DNA of 64,000 bases. Source: Agaribacter marinus. GTDB lineage: Bacteria > Pseudomonadota > Gammaproteobacteria > Enterobacterales > Alteromonadaceae. The DNA lies in assembly GCF_030160655.1 (NCBI RefSeq), contig NZ_BSOT01000005.1, positions 1,011,546-1,075,545 of the forward strand. The letters are read 5' to 3'. Made by a program: the position numbers and the translations under genes. Every line of letters starts with the position of its first letter. Within the stretch, counting starts at the first letter, position 1. Shown here in pieces: positions 17,205 through 26,881 of the stretch. The notes under the pieces were generated by a model. That model searched no databases, was not told where the DNA came from, and worked only from the letters and a program-made list of their open reading frames with translations.

Positions 17205-18293
17205 TCACCAACATTTCTTTACACCAATACCAAATGCTCTCGCGGGGTTTACTGTCAACAACTGGTCTATATCTTCCATAGTAAACCCTCGTTTCATTAA
17301 TTGGGGAATCAGTTTTGTAAAAATATGTGTGAATGGTTTTATACTTTGCTCGGGCCTCTGAGGGTCGTACCACCCAGCATCATGCGAGAGCAAAATGCGA
17401 TCTAGTATATTATTCTGTTTCGCAAATACGAGTTTGTTTACATGCAAATCAACATCCCATGCGACGCCATCGAGTCCTATCCACATGCCCTCTTTAGCAG
17501 CTTGGATATATTCGGTATTGTTTTTTTCAAATTGGGCGTGCACCCAAACAAACGCCGCAGGAGAAACCCCCTCTTTCTTTAATATCTCTATTTGTGGCCA
17601 TAACCCGAGCGCAGGGCCTGTATGCGATAGTATTGTTAAGCCTGTTTTTAAATGCGTTTTTGCAGCAGCATGTACCAACTTACTGTCAATCGGGTGAAGG
17701 GGTATTGTTGCGTCAACACCAATCTTAATGAAGCCGGGCCTTATGCTTGTTCCATCTATTCCTTGTTCGTATTCGCTAATCCATTTTGCTGCCAAATCGG
17801 TGTCTGACATAGATTTTACATACTGAGGAATGAATATTTTCCCGCGAGCGCCGTACAAGCCCGTATTTGTTAATATCGCGATATCTTGCGCTGTAGACAC
17901 TTTCGCCAATAAATTTACGTCACGACCAAGGTATTTTGGCGTAGCATCTACAAAAAACTGTACGTCAAATTGTTTGACTGCCTCTAATTGTGGCTTCATC
18001 GTTTTCACAACGACATCGTGATTCCAATCGGCAGCGCTAATTTTATCAGCGCCGATAAAATCCACTAAAATATGTTCATGCGTAAGCCAGATAGAATCTT
18101 CTGTGACTTTCATCCCACCGCCAACGGTTAATATTTGATGAGGAGAAATATAGGCATGCTTAACGCATGGATCATCCATGTTTTTTAACTCTGCATAACT
18201 ACTCTTTATCGCGATGGCTAACCCGGCCAAAACGCCAAATATAAACATATATTTTGTTACACTCTTTATCTGTTGTTTGAGCATAATAACCAC
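17205..18293 (-). CDS. Phosphotriesterase-family metal-dependent hydrolase, membrane-anchored or exported
   Basis: 362 residues with an N-terminal hydrophobic signal/anchor (about 13-33). Amidohydrolase metal ligands of the phosphotriesterase family are visible in order: LTHEH (His-x-His), PGFIKIGVDAT (the carboxylated Lys), LSHTGPALG (His), WVHAQFE (His) and LSHDAGW (Asp). The family includes lactonases, phosphotriesterases and PLL-type enzymes; the natural substrate cannot be told. Its place between the LacI regulator and the TonB receptor suggests a sugar-lactone or sugar-ester substrate, which is inference. Confidence 0.88.
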   Translation of the reverse strand: MVIMLKQQIKSVTKYMFIFGVLAGLAIAIKSSYAELKNMDDPCVKHAYISPHQILTVGGGMKVTEDSIWLTHEHILVDFIGADKISAADWNHDVVVKTMKPQLEAVKQFDVQFFVDATPKYLGRDVNLLAKVSTAQDIAILTNTGLYGARGKIFIPQYVKSMSDTDLAAKWISEYEQGIDGTSIRPGFIKIGVDATIPLHPIDSKLVHAAAKTHLKTGLTILSHTGPALGLWPQIEILKKEGVSPAAFVWVHAQFEKNNTEYIQAAKEGMWIGLDGVAWDVDLHVNKLVFAKQNNILDRILLSHDAGWYDPQRPEQSIKPFTHIFTKLIPQLMKRGFTMEDIDQLLTVNPARAFGIGVKKCW

Positions 18294-18599
18294 CTTGATT
18301 TCATTTCAAAGAGTAAATTGTAAACAATTAAATACGTACAACCCTTATCACTCGTTCACCTGTTTAGATTCACGTTGAGATTTTGCACTCACATCTTTAT
18401 CTTTTTAATTTATATAACTATTTTCTTTCATTGTGCATTTTAAGCACACATCCTAGTAAAAATCATATATGAACAGATACGTTTAAATTTTATCAAATGT
18501 TTTACTTGAAAATAATAAAAAAACCTCACATATAACAAAAACAACATTTTACAAACAAAATATTATATAGCGCATCCATCTGCAAAACTTTTCTGTATG

Positions 18600-18615
18600 T
18601 TTGATAGCGTTCAAA
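18600..18615. promoter_or_regulatory. Candidate LacI-family operator 1
   Basis: TTTGATAGCGTTCAAA, with arms TTTGA/TCAAA and a central GC. Its reverse complement contains AACGCTATCA, identical in that 10-mer to the two other sites in this locus. It lies upstream of the TonB receptor gene. Confidence 0.55.
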
Positions 18616-18735
18616 TCCTGTTGCAAATTCGATTTAGAATCTTCAAAAATAAAAAATCTATTAAAATCAATGTAGTTGAGAGTTACATTTAATTAACATA
18701 CACAGCATTCCCAAGGCACCAAATACACTTAAATA

Positions 18736-18749
18736 TGTTAACGCTATCA
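18736..18749. promoter_or_regulatory. Candidate LacI-family operator 2
   Basis: TGTTAACGCTATCA with central CG as expected for LacI/GalR sites. Over the 16-mer starting at 18734 it matches the site before the GH16 gene at 15 of 16 bases. It lies 270 bases before the TonB receptor start. Confidence 0.6.
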
Positions 18750-19018
18750 CCATATTAAACAATAGCTGAAGATCCATTTGATGCAAATTTTAATTTCACA
18801 TAACAAACTGCTTGACGAGTGTTAAGTAAATGTTGTCTCCTTTAAAGGTATTTGTAACAAAACCTAAACAAAAGCATCGCAATTCGTAACGATTAAATTC
18901 ACCTCTTTACGATGCTGATTGTTGTAAATGCAAGATAAGCACGTTGCACAGTAGTTTCGTCAACTTTGTTACTCGTGAAGTTGGCTGAACACAAATATTT
19001 ACCCATTGGGAGACACAC

Positions 19019-22000
19019 ATGAGTAATACTGGAACACGATTCAAGTTGAGTGCTCTGACGCTAGCGATGATAGCGGGAGGTGCCAGCCACCTTGCTTACG
19101 CTCAAGAAGAATCAGAAGTTGAAGTACCGTCCACACAAACCAGCGAAAATGCTGCGGATGCTGAGGACAATGTAGGTACAGAAGTTATAAAAGTTGAAGG
19201 CTTTAGAGGCAGTTTGTTTAAAGCGCTTAACGAAAAGCGTTTTTCAGATACAGTATCAGATTCAATATTTGCTGAAGACATTGGTAAATCTACCGATCAA
19301 AATATTGCAGATGCACTTGGCCGCGTAACTGGCGTTACCGTGCAGTCCGTTGATGGTGAGGGTTCAAGAATTACCGTTCGAGGTGCTAACCCGAATGAGA
19401 ACATCATTACATTAAATGGCGTGCAATTAGGTAGTTCAGATTTTAACCAATCGGTTGATTTAAGTTCATTGTCTTCAGATATTCTTTCGCGTATCACCGT
19501 TAAGAAAACGGCGAGCGCGGATGACGACGAAGGCTCATTGGGTGGTACAGTTGAACTGGCAACAGCAAGGCCATTAGAAATTTCTGAAAACTTACGCAGC
19601 GTTACCTTGCAAGGGCGATATAACGACTTTTCAGAAAAGTCTAACTACAAGCTTTCTGGCTCATTCTCTCAAAGTTTCTTTGACGACACGGTTGGTATAC
19701 TCGTTACCGCCTTCGATGAAACCCTAGACGTACGTCGCGATCAATTCAGTGTCGGCAACTGGCGTGCACAAGATGTACGTATTGCCCGAGATTTAGATGG
19801 CAACATCATTTCAAATACCAAGGCAATCACTCCATCAGGTATTAGTTACCAATTGTGGCAAAACACGCGTGATAGACGCGGTTTTACGACTACCTTACAG
19901 TGGTTACCGACAGATAGCACAGATATTACGCTTGATGTGACATCAAGTAAGCAGAATGTTGCCAATTCATTTGACCAATTAAATATTGCGTCTTTTGTTC
20001 AAAACTTGGAAAACTTAGAAGCAGGCGTTCCCCACTCAAATCAGTTATTTGGCCGTGAATATATCCCAGATTTTTCTGACCCTCAACAAGACTGGTGGAC
20101 AGTAGATACTGACAATCACACTATAGTAAAAGCCATAAACCGATTCGCCGATGGTGGCTTTAATAATTCGAGTAACGAGCAAGAAGTTACTAACAACGTA
20201 TTTACGCTCAACATTAAACAAGAAATTACTGATAGCTTCCGTGTTGAAGCGCAAGTAAGCAGTGCAGAAACAGAACTTGAACAACCACTAAGTTTCAATT
20301 TAAACCTGATTGCAAATGGTGCGACGCCTGCAACGAAATTACAAGCAGGCCCTTTTGGGACGCCGCACACTGGTATAGACCCAGCAGGTTTTGATTGTAC
20401 CTCAGGTGTGTGTAATGCAGTGGTTAGTACCGGTGTTGGTTCTCAACTTAACCCCAATACACCATGGGACAACCGCGGTGTTGCGTCATTTAACCCGTCC
20501 GATCTACGCTCCATTTTCATTAACTTAGGTATCAATGGTACCGAACAAACCGTTACAGATGAAATACAAACCGCGGAAATTGATTTTGATTGGGACTTAG
20601 ATTTTGCAGGTATTACCACAGTAGAGTTTGGCGCTAAATACACCAAGCGTGAAAAGTTTGTTGATAACCAAGCCCAACGCTTCACAAACACAAACACACC
20701 AATAGAAGTTCTCCAATACGATCCAGATGGCACTATTATTGGTACCCGTTTAGTAGCTGCAAACATTGGTCTTGGCAACATTAGTGCGGATAACTTGGCC
20801 ACTGGTGAAGAATTCCCATATTCTGATTTTATGCAAGATCTTGGATTTGATTTGCAAGGTTCAGTGGCTACTTGGCCTTTGTTATCTCAGGAAGACTTAC
20901 TAGCAAGAGCTTTTGCCGAAGAGGAACTGTCGATTGCCGTAGATGATTCTCAAACCAGAAGAGCCGAGGTAGAAAGTCAAGCAGCCTATTTGAAGTTTAA
21001 TTTTGCATATTTTGATGACAGATTGTCAGGCAACGTCGGTGTTAGATGGGTAAGAACTACACTAGAAACATTGGGTAGTTCGGGTTTTCAATTTGATAAC
21101 AGCGAGCCTGTCAACAGACGTTACGACCCCTTCTTATTCGCAACACTGCGTGATGTGACTAATCAGTCTTTAAGTCCTTGTGAATTTACCAATGTGTTCG
21201 AGCCAAACCCGAATGCATGGAGAAATAGAATTGACGGCACGGGTTGGGATAGAAATGGTACAAACGACGACCCGTCTGACGATACACGAATTCCAGTAGA
21301 CCCTGCGGGCTACCCTTGTTTTGACGAAGGTCTATTGCAAGGAAACCTAAACGAGTTCACTGCAAACAGGCACATCGACATTACCCGTCAGCAAACTTGG
21401 CAATGGGGAGACGATCCTTCACAAATTATTGACAATACCTTAGTTGTTTTCCCCACGGCAGGCGACAATGAGTATGACCTTTTCTTACCCAGTTTATCTT
21501 TAAACTATCAAGTAAGAGACGACTTAATTGGCCGTTTTGGCCTATCTAAGACAATGTCTAGACCGAACTTTGAAGCGGTAAGAGCTGGTTTCAGCGGCGG
21601 TGAAAACATTTGGGCCGGTCAAGGGCAATTGCGTGGAGGTGTAGCAGAATTCAACCCAAAACTTAACCCGCAAGAGTCAGTTAACATTGATTTATCTATC
21701 GAGTGGTATTTCAATCCAACAGGGTTATTGTCAGTCGCATTGTTCCGCAAGGACATGACTAATTTCTTAGAAACAGAACTTAGACAAGGTTTCATCGACG
21801 ACTTAAGACGCTTAGACACGTCGGTACCATATGACACTAATAACTTATTTAAAGATGCAGACAGAGTAAGAGCGGATTGGGCTGCAAATCCTGAGTTACT
21901 TACTGGTTTGGGTCCAAATGCATGTTTCCCACATAGAGCAAACTTCTTTGATGTTACTGGTAACCCAGAATGGATGTTTGATGACTCAGACCTTACAGAA

Positions 22001-22597
22001 TGGTGTGCAATTTACAACTCAACTCGTCAACGCAACGGTGACGGCGCAGTTATAAATGGTATTGAAATTGGCTATCAACAGAACTTTGATTTCTTACCGA
22101 GCTTCTGGTCCGGCCTAGGGGTTACCGCAAACTATACCTACCAAGAAAGTAAGTTAGATGCAGAAGAAGGAGAGGACGCAGAAAAATTCCGCTTCCCTCG
22201 TGAACTAACGCCTGAACATACCTACAACGCCACCGTATTCTGGGAGCAGGATGGACATCAACTTAGATTAGCTTATCGAGCTAATAGCGAGCAGCTTGCA
22301 CAGCGTACCTTTGGTCAGGGCGCACTCTGGCTAGACGGCACGGAAAGTTTAGACTTTTCCGCCACATATAATTTGTCTGAGAATGTCGACCTAACCTTTA
22401 ATGCGATTAACTTGACCGACGATGCTCCAAGACAGTTCTTTACATCGCGCACATTCGAAGTGTTACCAAATGGCGATGGAACATACGCCCCATTAGATGA
22501 GAGTAATATTTTCGAGACTGGTGCATACCAAGGAAGAACTCAAACATTAAGTAAGACCGGGCGTATTTATCGTTTAGGCATTAGAGCGAAATTTTAG
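19019..22597 (+). CDS. TonB-dependent outer-membrane receptor, likely oligosaccharide importer
   Basis: 1192 residues. Signal peptide (about 1-28, ending SHLAYAQ), plug domain (about 55-170: FSDTVSDSIFAEDIGKSTDQNIADALGRVTGVTVQ, ITVRGANPNENIITLNGVQLGS, with the unusually conserved TDQNIADAL of the Xanthomonas/Caulobacter/Alteromonas TonB subfamily), then a large beta-barrel with many aromatic-ended strands and a C-terminal Phe (RLGIRAKF) for BAM insertion. This subfamily typically imports plant or algal oligosaccharides. The surface lipoprotein gene follows 5 bases later, giving a SusC/SusD-like pair without true SusD. Expression is probably under the LacI operators upstream. Confidence 0.92.
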   Translation: MSNTGTRFKLSALTLAMIAGGASHLAYAQEESEVEVPSTQTSENAADAEDNVGTEVIKVEGFRGSLFKALNEKRFSDTVSDSIFAEDIGKSTDQNIADALGRVTGVTVQSVDGEGSRITVRGANPNENIITLNGVQLGSSDFNQSVDLSSLSSDILSRITVKKTASADDDEGSLGGTVELATARPLEISENLRSVTLQGRYNDFSEKSNYKLSGSFSQSFFDDTVGILVTAFDETLDVRRDQFSVGNWRAQDVRIARDLDGNIISNTKAITPSGISYQLWQNTRDRRGFTTTLQWLPTDSTDITLDVTSSKQNVANSFDQLNIASFVQNLENLEAGVPHSNQLFGREYIPDFSDPQQDWWTVDTDNHTIVKAINRFADGGFNNSSNEQEVTNNVFTLNIKQEITDSFRVEAQVSSAETELEQPLSFNLNLIANGATPATKLQAGPFGTPHTGIDPAGFDCTSGVCNAVVSTGVGSQLNPNTPWDNRGVASFNPSDLRSIFINLGINGTEQTVTDEIQTAEIDFDWDLDFAGITTVEFGAKYTKREKFVDNQAQRFTNTNTPIEVLQYDPDGTIIGTRLVAANIGLGNISADNLATGEEFPYSDFMQDLGFDLQGSVATWPLLSQEDLLARAFAEEELSIAVDDSQTRRAEVESQAAYLKFNFAYFDDRLSGNVGVRWVRTTLETLGSSGFQFDNSEPVNRRYDPFLFATLRDVTNQSLSPCEFTNVFEPNPNAWRNRIDGTGWDRNGTNDDPSDDTRIPVDPAGYPCFDEGLLQGNLNEFTANRHIDITRQQTWQWGDDPSQIIDNTLVVFPTAGDNEYDLFLPSLSLNYQVRDDLIGRFGLSKTMSRPNFEAVRAGFSGGENIWAGQGQLRGGVAEFNPKLNPQESVNIDLSIEWYFNPTGLLSVALFRKDMTNFLETELRQGFIDDLRRLDTSVPYDTNNLFKDADRVRADWAANPELLTGLGPNACFPHRANFFDVTGNPEWMFDDSDLTEWCAIYNSTRQRNGDGAVINGIEIGYQQNFDFLPSFWSGLGVTANYTYQESKLDAEEGEDAEKFRFPRELTPEHTYNATVFWEQDGHQLRLAYRANSEQLAQRTFGQGALWLDGTESLDFSATYNLSENVDLTFNAINLTDDAPRQFFTSRTFEVLPNGDGTYAPLDESNIFETGAYQGRTQTLSKTGRIYRLGIRAKF

Positions 22598-22602
22598 GAG
22601 TT

Positions 22603-25173
22603 ATGAATATGAAATTTACACATAAAAGTTTGCTAGCTACAGCGGTAGTTACTGCACTAACTGGCTGTGGCGGTTCTGATGGTGATTCATCTGCCCCAAA
22701 TTCTGCACCGGTATTCGATAGAACTGTTGTTGAGGCGAAAGACTTTTCCGATGTAGTAAGTGAAACTGCAATTGCCAATGGCGATTTTACAACCGCTGTG
22801 GTCGAAAATGGCGAAGACGTGCAATGGGAAATAAATGTTTCCGAGCGGGTACGTTTTTTTACAAACCCAATTAATGCGTCAGCGGAACGAGTTGACTATT
22901 TTACAGTTGACCTACTTGAAGGAGTTTCAGACCCTGACGGTGATGTTCTTTCAGTCAAAGAAGTTGAGTTTATCTGGCCAGGACCTGACTGTTCTGACAC
23001 CTTGTCAAATGCAGTGCAGTTTGACTTTATCTGCGATGACATTTTAGAGCCACTTGGTTACTCAGCGGGTCAAGAAGGCTTAACCTTCATTGACATTACC
23101 AGAATTCGTGAAGCGCAAAACTTGCCATTAATAGACGAACCGGTATACGGATTTGATTTACGCCAAAGCGAATTACGAGTATCTCCTCGTTTATTCGCCC
23201 CCCTGTTACGAAATACGCAAACCGCTCAAATGCACATGCGTTACGTTGTAACCGATGGTGAAGAAGAGATAGTCCGCATTGTCAAAGTCACTGTTGACGG
23301 TTGGGATAGTGCGCCATTATTTGTTGAAGTTGAAGATGACGGCTCACCACGCATGGAAGGTGGCGAGTTTGTACCAATCCCTGAGATGGCGTCACAAATC
23401 TCAGAGAAAAGCGATGTTGTTACTATTGACATGTTAGAGGGTGTATTCGACCCAGACGTGTTTAACACGGAAAATATAGCCGAAGAATTTGGTGACCTAA
23501 CAGAACTCTACGACGGCAGACAGACGTACCAACCTGAATTGATTTCAGTTGTGAATGCGGCGGTAACAACGCTAGACGGCTCGGAAGTGCCTGAAAACTT
23601 TGCGTCGACCTCACAAGTTTTTAATCCTCTCACTGAGAAGTTTGAGTTTACGCTTACCATAGACCCTTCTGTTTACGCTGACATCCTAGCAGGCGGTGAG
23701 AATCAAGAGGTCATAATCACTTATCAAGTCACTGATGGCGATAATTTTACGACACGTTCTATACCCATTACGGTGTTAGGCGCGAATGAATTTAATGCAC
23801 CTATTTTTGATAGCGACTTAGCATTATCTATCGGTACGAATGACTTCATTACGGAAGTGGATTTACGAGATGGGTCGGTTGACCCTGATGGCGACAGTAT
23901 AAGTGTTGTTAACCTCACACCACTGCCAGGCAGTGAAGAGCAATATGGTGTCGACCTGTCAAAAGAAAATTTTGTGACGATTGACCCTTATGCCTTTACC
24001 AATTTAGCAGAAGGTGAAACACAAACCCTTTCGTATACTTATGTATTATCTGATGGTGAACTTGCATCGCAAGAACGCCGCGTAGATATAGAGATAACCG
24101 GCGAAGCTGCTAACCTGATATACAAGGATCCTGGCTTTGAACAAGGTCCTGGTTCTATCGGTAATGGTCAGGAAAATCCAACACCGGAATCGGGCTGGGT
24201 ATGGCAGTGGTCGGCAAATAGCTTCGATTTACTCAGTGTTAGCGCTGACGCCGCCCATTCAGGCGATTGGGGTGCGCAAATTGGTGACCAAGCCACCTTC
24301 CTAGCAATGCATAGATCGGGCATTACTCAAGGTGAAATTGTTGAAGGCAATAGGTTCTACTTGAGTTACTTCTCAAAAAGCCTTGATCCTAACGCTGCAG
24401 CAGATACGCGTATTCAAACGTTCTTAAACAAAAACGGCGTGTTTAGCGATTCTGACATCTTAGAGTTCAGATTCTTAGGCAGCAATGAAGCGCCTGTTAC
24501 TGAATGGGGTGAGCGCATTGCGACTTATGTTGCGTCTAATTTCTTCGATAAAGATTCGACACCAGACTTTAACTTTACGGTACAAGTGAATACTGACTGG
24601 GTACTTGATGACTTTAGGTTGATTAAATTTGAATCCCCGCTTGAAAGGCAGCTTATACCTTTTGGTAACTTCAATGCTAACAGCAATGAAGGCTGGAAAG
24701 TGGAAGGCGACGGCGCAACACTTGCGGTAACAGAAGAAGCTAACCGTAACCCAGATCCTGACGGCGTAGAGTATGGCTTGCAGATTGAAACGGGTGACAC
24801 AGGCGGCGCATTAGTGTTGGACGCTGACAACTTTGCTCAAGGAAAAGTAAAGTCAGGCATTCGTTACATTGTGCAATTTGATGCCCGAACGGCGTCAATG
24901 GCCTCTTTCCCATTTAATTGGAGCTTTAGTGAAGTAAACGGGTCTGACAATTTCACTCGACGTCTGCAAGTGGGCGAGCCATCGAATACTGCGTGGAACA
25001 CGTATTTTATCCACCTGGATACTGGCAGTGATGCGTTTGACTCTCAAGGCCCAGTGAATTCAGATCTGAATTTCAACTGGTCTGACGCAGAAGTTGAAGT
25101 ACGACTGCAATTACCACCAAACTCAGAGATTCAGCTAGATAATATTAATATCTATCCTGTTCCTCGTTATTAA
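22603..25173 (+). CDS. Large surface lipoprotein with cadherin-like and carbohydrate-binding-like domains
   Basis: 856 residues. Lipoprotein signal with lipobox LTGCGGS (Cys about residue 22). About residues 30-500 hold repeated cadherin/VCBS-like beta-sandwich modules, each with a DPDGD-type calcium-binding signature (SDPDGDVLSVKEV, VDPDGDSISVVNL, VTDGDNFTTRSIPI). The C-terminal third has two CBM4_9-like modules (DPGFEQGPGS...WQWS... and FGNFNANSNEGWKVEG... ending LDNINIYPVP). It is probably the outer-membrane partner that captures oligosaccharide for the adjacent TonB receptor. No catalytic motif seen. Confidence 0.8.
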   Translation: MNMKFTHKSLLATAVVTALTGCGGSDGDSSAPNSAPVFDRTVVEAKDFSDVVSETAIANGDFTTAVVENGEDVQWEINVSERVRFFTNPINASAERVDYFTVDLLEGVSDPDGDVLSVKEVEFIWPGPDCSDTLSNAVQFDFICDDILEPLGYSAGQEGLTFIDITRIREAQNLPLIDEPVYGFDLRQSELRVSPRLFAPLLRNTQTAQMHMRYVVTDGEEEIVRIVKVTVDGWDSAPLFVEVEDDGSPRMEGGEFVPIPEMASQISEKSDVVTIDMLEGVFDPDVFNTENIAEEFGDLTELYDGRQTYQPELISVVNAAVTTLDGSEVPENFASTSQVFNPLTEKFEFTLTIDPSVYADILAGGENQEVIITYQVTDGDNFTTRSIPITVLGANEFNAPIFDSDLALSIGTNDFITEVDLRDGSVDPDGDSISVVNLTPLPGSEEQYGVDLSKENFVTIDPYAFTNLAEGETQTLSYTYVLSDGELASQERRVDIEITGEAANLIYKDPGFEQGPGSIGNGQENPTPESGWVWQWSANSFDLLSVSADAAHSGDWGAQIGDQATFLAMHRSGITQGEIVEGNRFYLSYFSKSLDPNAAADTRIQTFLNKNGVFSDSDILEFRFLGSNEAPVTEWGERIATYVASNFFDKDSTPDFNFTVQVNTDWVLDDFRLIKFESPLERQLIPFGNFNANSNEGWKVEGDGATLAVTEEANRNPDPDGVEYGLQIETGDTGGALVLDADNFAQGKVKSGIRYIVQFDARTASMASFPFNWSFSEVNGSDNFTRRLQVGEPSNTAWNTYFIHLDTGSDAFDSQGPVNSDLNFNWSDAEVEVRLQLPPNSEIQLDNINIYPVPRY

Positions 25174-25211
25174 TTTAGTGGAGTAAAACTCAACTATACA
25201 GTTGTGTGTGC

Positions 25212-25263
25212 AATAAACCTCGTTCCGAGCTAGTGTGCGAGTTCGGTTCGGGGTTTATTTTTA
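25212..25263 (+). terminator. Rho-independent terminator after the TonB receptor/lipoprotein pair
   Basis: AATAAACCTCGTTCCGAG (from 25212) pairs with a later CGGTTCGGGGTTTATT with a few G-U or mismatched positions, then TTTAATTT. It begins 38 bases after the lipoprotein stop and separates it from the flavoprotein genes. Confidence 0.75.
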
Positions 25264-25321
25264 ATTTAAAGCATATAGGTTGTTGATACTGACTTTTGAA
25301 TGGTGAACGAATCATATATAT

Positions 25322-26881
25322 TTGACGCAACAACACGCAGTTAACGAAGGCCTACAAGTGTTACCAATTCCAGAAAATATCGCCATTGTTGGCCTAAATA
25401 TCGAAAGCCTCATAACGGCATTAATACTAAGAAAAGCGTACCATAGAGATTTCGTTAATATACGAATCGTCAATATCGCAAACCCAACGCCGCATTCAAA
25501 CATTAGCTTAGTTGATAAGCAGCTAAATCAATTACTTACCCATTATGAAGTACCAGAAGCCCAATACTTAAAAACGCTCAAGGCCGTCCCAATTATCGCG
25601 ACTGAGTTTGATGAATGGTCAAATACTGAATTTATTATTCCCAAAAAACATGAGGCTGATATATTTTTTCATCCATTACTTCAAGAGATTTCATCGTTAA
25701 AGCGTCAACATTTTGATCTACGCTTAGACACAAACGACTTTTTCTTTTCTCATTATTTGTCTGCAAAGAAACTACAAATAACTTCAGAAAGTTTTCCTTT
25801 TGCTATAGAAAACGGCTACCAAGTCGATTCGAACGCACTCCATGAATTACTCGTCGAAATTGCTGAGAACAACCATATACAAATAGACCGCAAAGACACA
25901 TTTGATTTTAGGCTTGATACGTCTGGAAACATCTTTTCAGAAGATTTTGGTGACGGTAACGACAACGAATATATATTTGATTGCTCGGGTTTTAGCCAGA
26001 TACTGACGTCTAAGTTACCCGGCTACTGCCAAAAGCAGTTGCCGAAAATCAGACAAAATAATAGATGCCTAAGTGCAACACTAACAAACACCCATCAAGA
26101 CAGAAAAATTACCTGCGTCGCCATGAAAGCCGGCTTTTTAACTATATGCAACACTGAACAAATCACTGAAATTCAGTACTTTTACAGTTCTCAATATACG
26201 AGTGATGAAGACGCAAAAACTGAGTTGCTGGATTACATACAAAATAAAAAGCATACCAACGTCGCCAGCCTTAACTTGTACTCTTCAGGCCAACACCTTG
26301 TCGCAGCACCATGGCAAGGCAATTGTGTCGCCCTTGGGTTAACAGCAGGTTTTAATCAACTACCTGTCGTAAGCAGTATTGAGCATTTAATGCTCTCGGT
26401 GACTGATTTTGTTGACAGCATACAAATAGATGCAAACGAAGATGAAATAAAGGCGGCATTTAACGCGCGCGTTACAAAGCGATATGAGTACTGTCGAGCG
26501 TTTGGTGATTTGAGTTTGTTGCTGCAAAGCAAACTAGATTTCCCGTACTGGCTCATCCCTCAAGACAACACACTATTGAGCGAAGTATCAGGAGCAATGC
26601 TCGCCTTATGGCGTAAAGGGGAAGATCTAAACGCTTTGTCAGTAGCAGATATAATAGGCGAGCAAGCATGGTATGCACTCTTTTGTGGCTTAGATCATTT
26701 TCCACAATCAAACCTCCAAAAGCACGTCAATGAAAACGCAATTGAAAAAGAAGTATACGAAATGAAACGCCGATTTGAAGGTTATAGTAATAACTTCACG
26801 CCGATAAATGACAGTTTCGACAAACCCGCCGACCAAAAAACAATTGAAAATAGCGCAGTGAGCGAGGAAGACAATGTATAA
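25322..26881 (+). CDS. Degenerate tryptophan-halogenase-like flavoprotein
   Basis: 519 residues resembling the tryptophan 7-halogenase family in layout (IFDCSGF matching the LFIDCSGF block, AAPWQGNCVALGLTAGFNQLPVVSSIEHL matching the GLAQGFVEPLEATALHF block). The key residues are lost: the FAD-binding GxGxxG is replaced by VGLNIES, there is no WxWxIP motif, and the EPLE block reads QLPVVSS. It is probably non-catalytic or has changed function. It starts with TTG at 25322 (an in-frame TGA lies 18 bases upstream, and no ATG is available). It overlaps the intact halogenase-like gene by 8 bases, suggesting the two proteins work as a pair. Confidence 0.75.
   Translation: MTQQHAVNEGLQVLPIPENIAIVGLNIESLITALILRKAYHRDFVNIRIVNIANPTPHSNISLVDKQLNQLLTHYEVPEAQYLKTLKAVPIIATEFDEWSNTEFIIPKKHEADIFFHPLLQEISSLKRQHFDLRLDTNDFFFSHYLSAKKLQITSESFPFAIENGYQVDSNALHELLVEIAENNHIQIDRKDTFDFRLDTSGNIFSEDFGDGNDNEYIFDCSGFSQILTSKLPGYCQKQLPKIRQNNRCLSATLTNTHQDRKITCVAMKAGFLTICNTEQITEIQYFYSSQYTSDEDAKTELLDYIQNKKHTNVASLNLYSSGQHLVAAPWQGNCVALGLTAGFNQLPVVSSIEHLMLSVTDFVDSIQIDANEDEIKAAFNARVTKRYEYCRAFGDLSLLLQSKLDFPYWLIPQDNTLLSEVSGAMLALWRKGEDLNALSVADIIGEQAWYALFCGLDHFPQSNLQKHVNENAIEKEVYEMKRRFEGYSNNFTPINDSFDKPADQKTIENSAVSEEDNV

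Larger units (their letters stand above)
18294..19018. other. 725-bp regulatory region between phosphotriesterase and TonB receptor genes
   Basis: Very AT-rich and without any credible open frame. It separates two divergent genes and contains two LacI-type operator candidates (18600-18615 and 18736-18749) plus an AT-rich palindrome AATTGTAAACAATT at 18316-18329. The long leader before the TonB receptor (about 270 bases from the second operator to the ATG) suggests a long 5' untranslated region or a distant promoter. The RBS before 19019 is TTGGGAG. Confidence 0.6.

Noticed and set aside
18316-18329. AATTGTAAACAATT palindrome upstream of the phosphotriesterase-like gene
   Set aside because: Entirely AT-rich and short in a very AT-rich region, with no second copy; likely chance.
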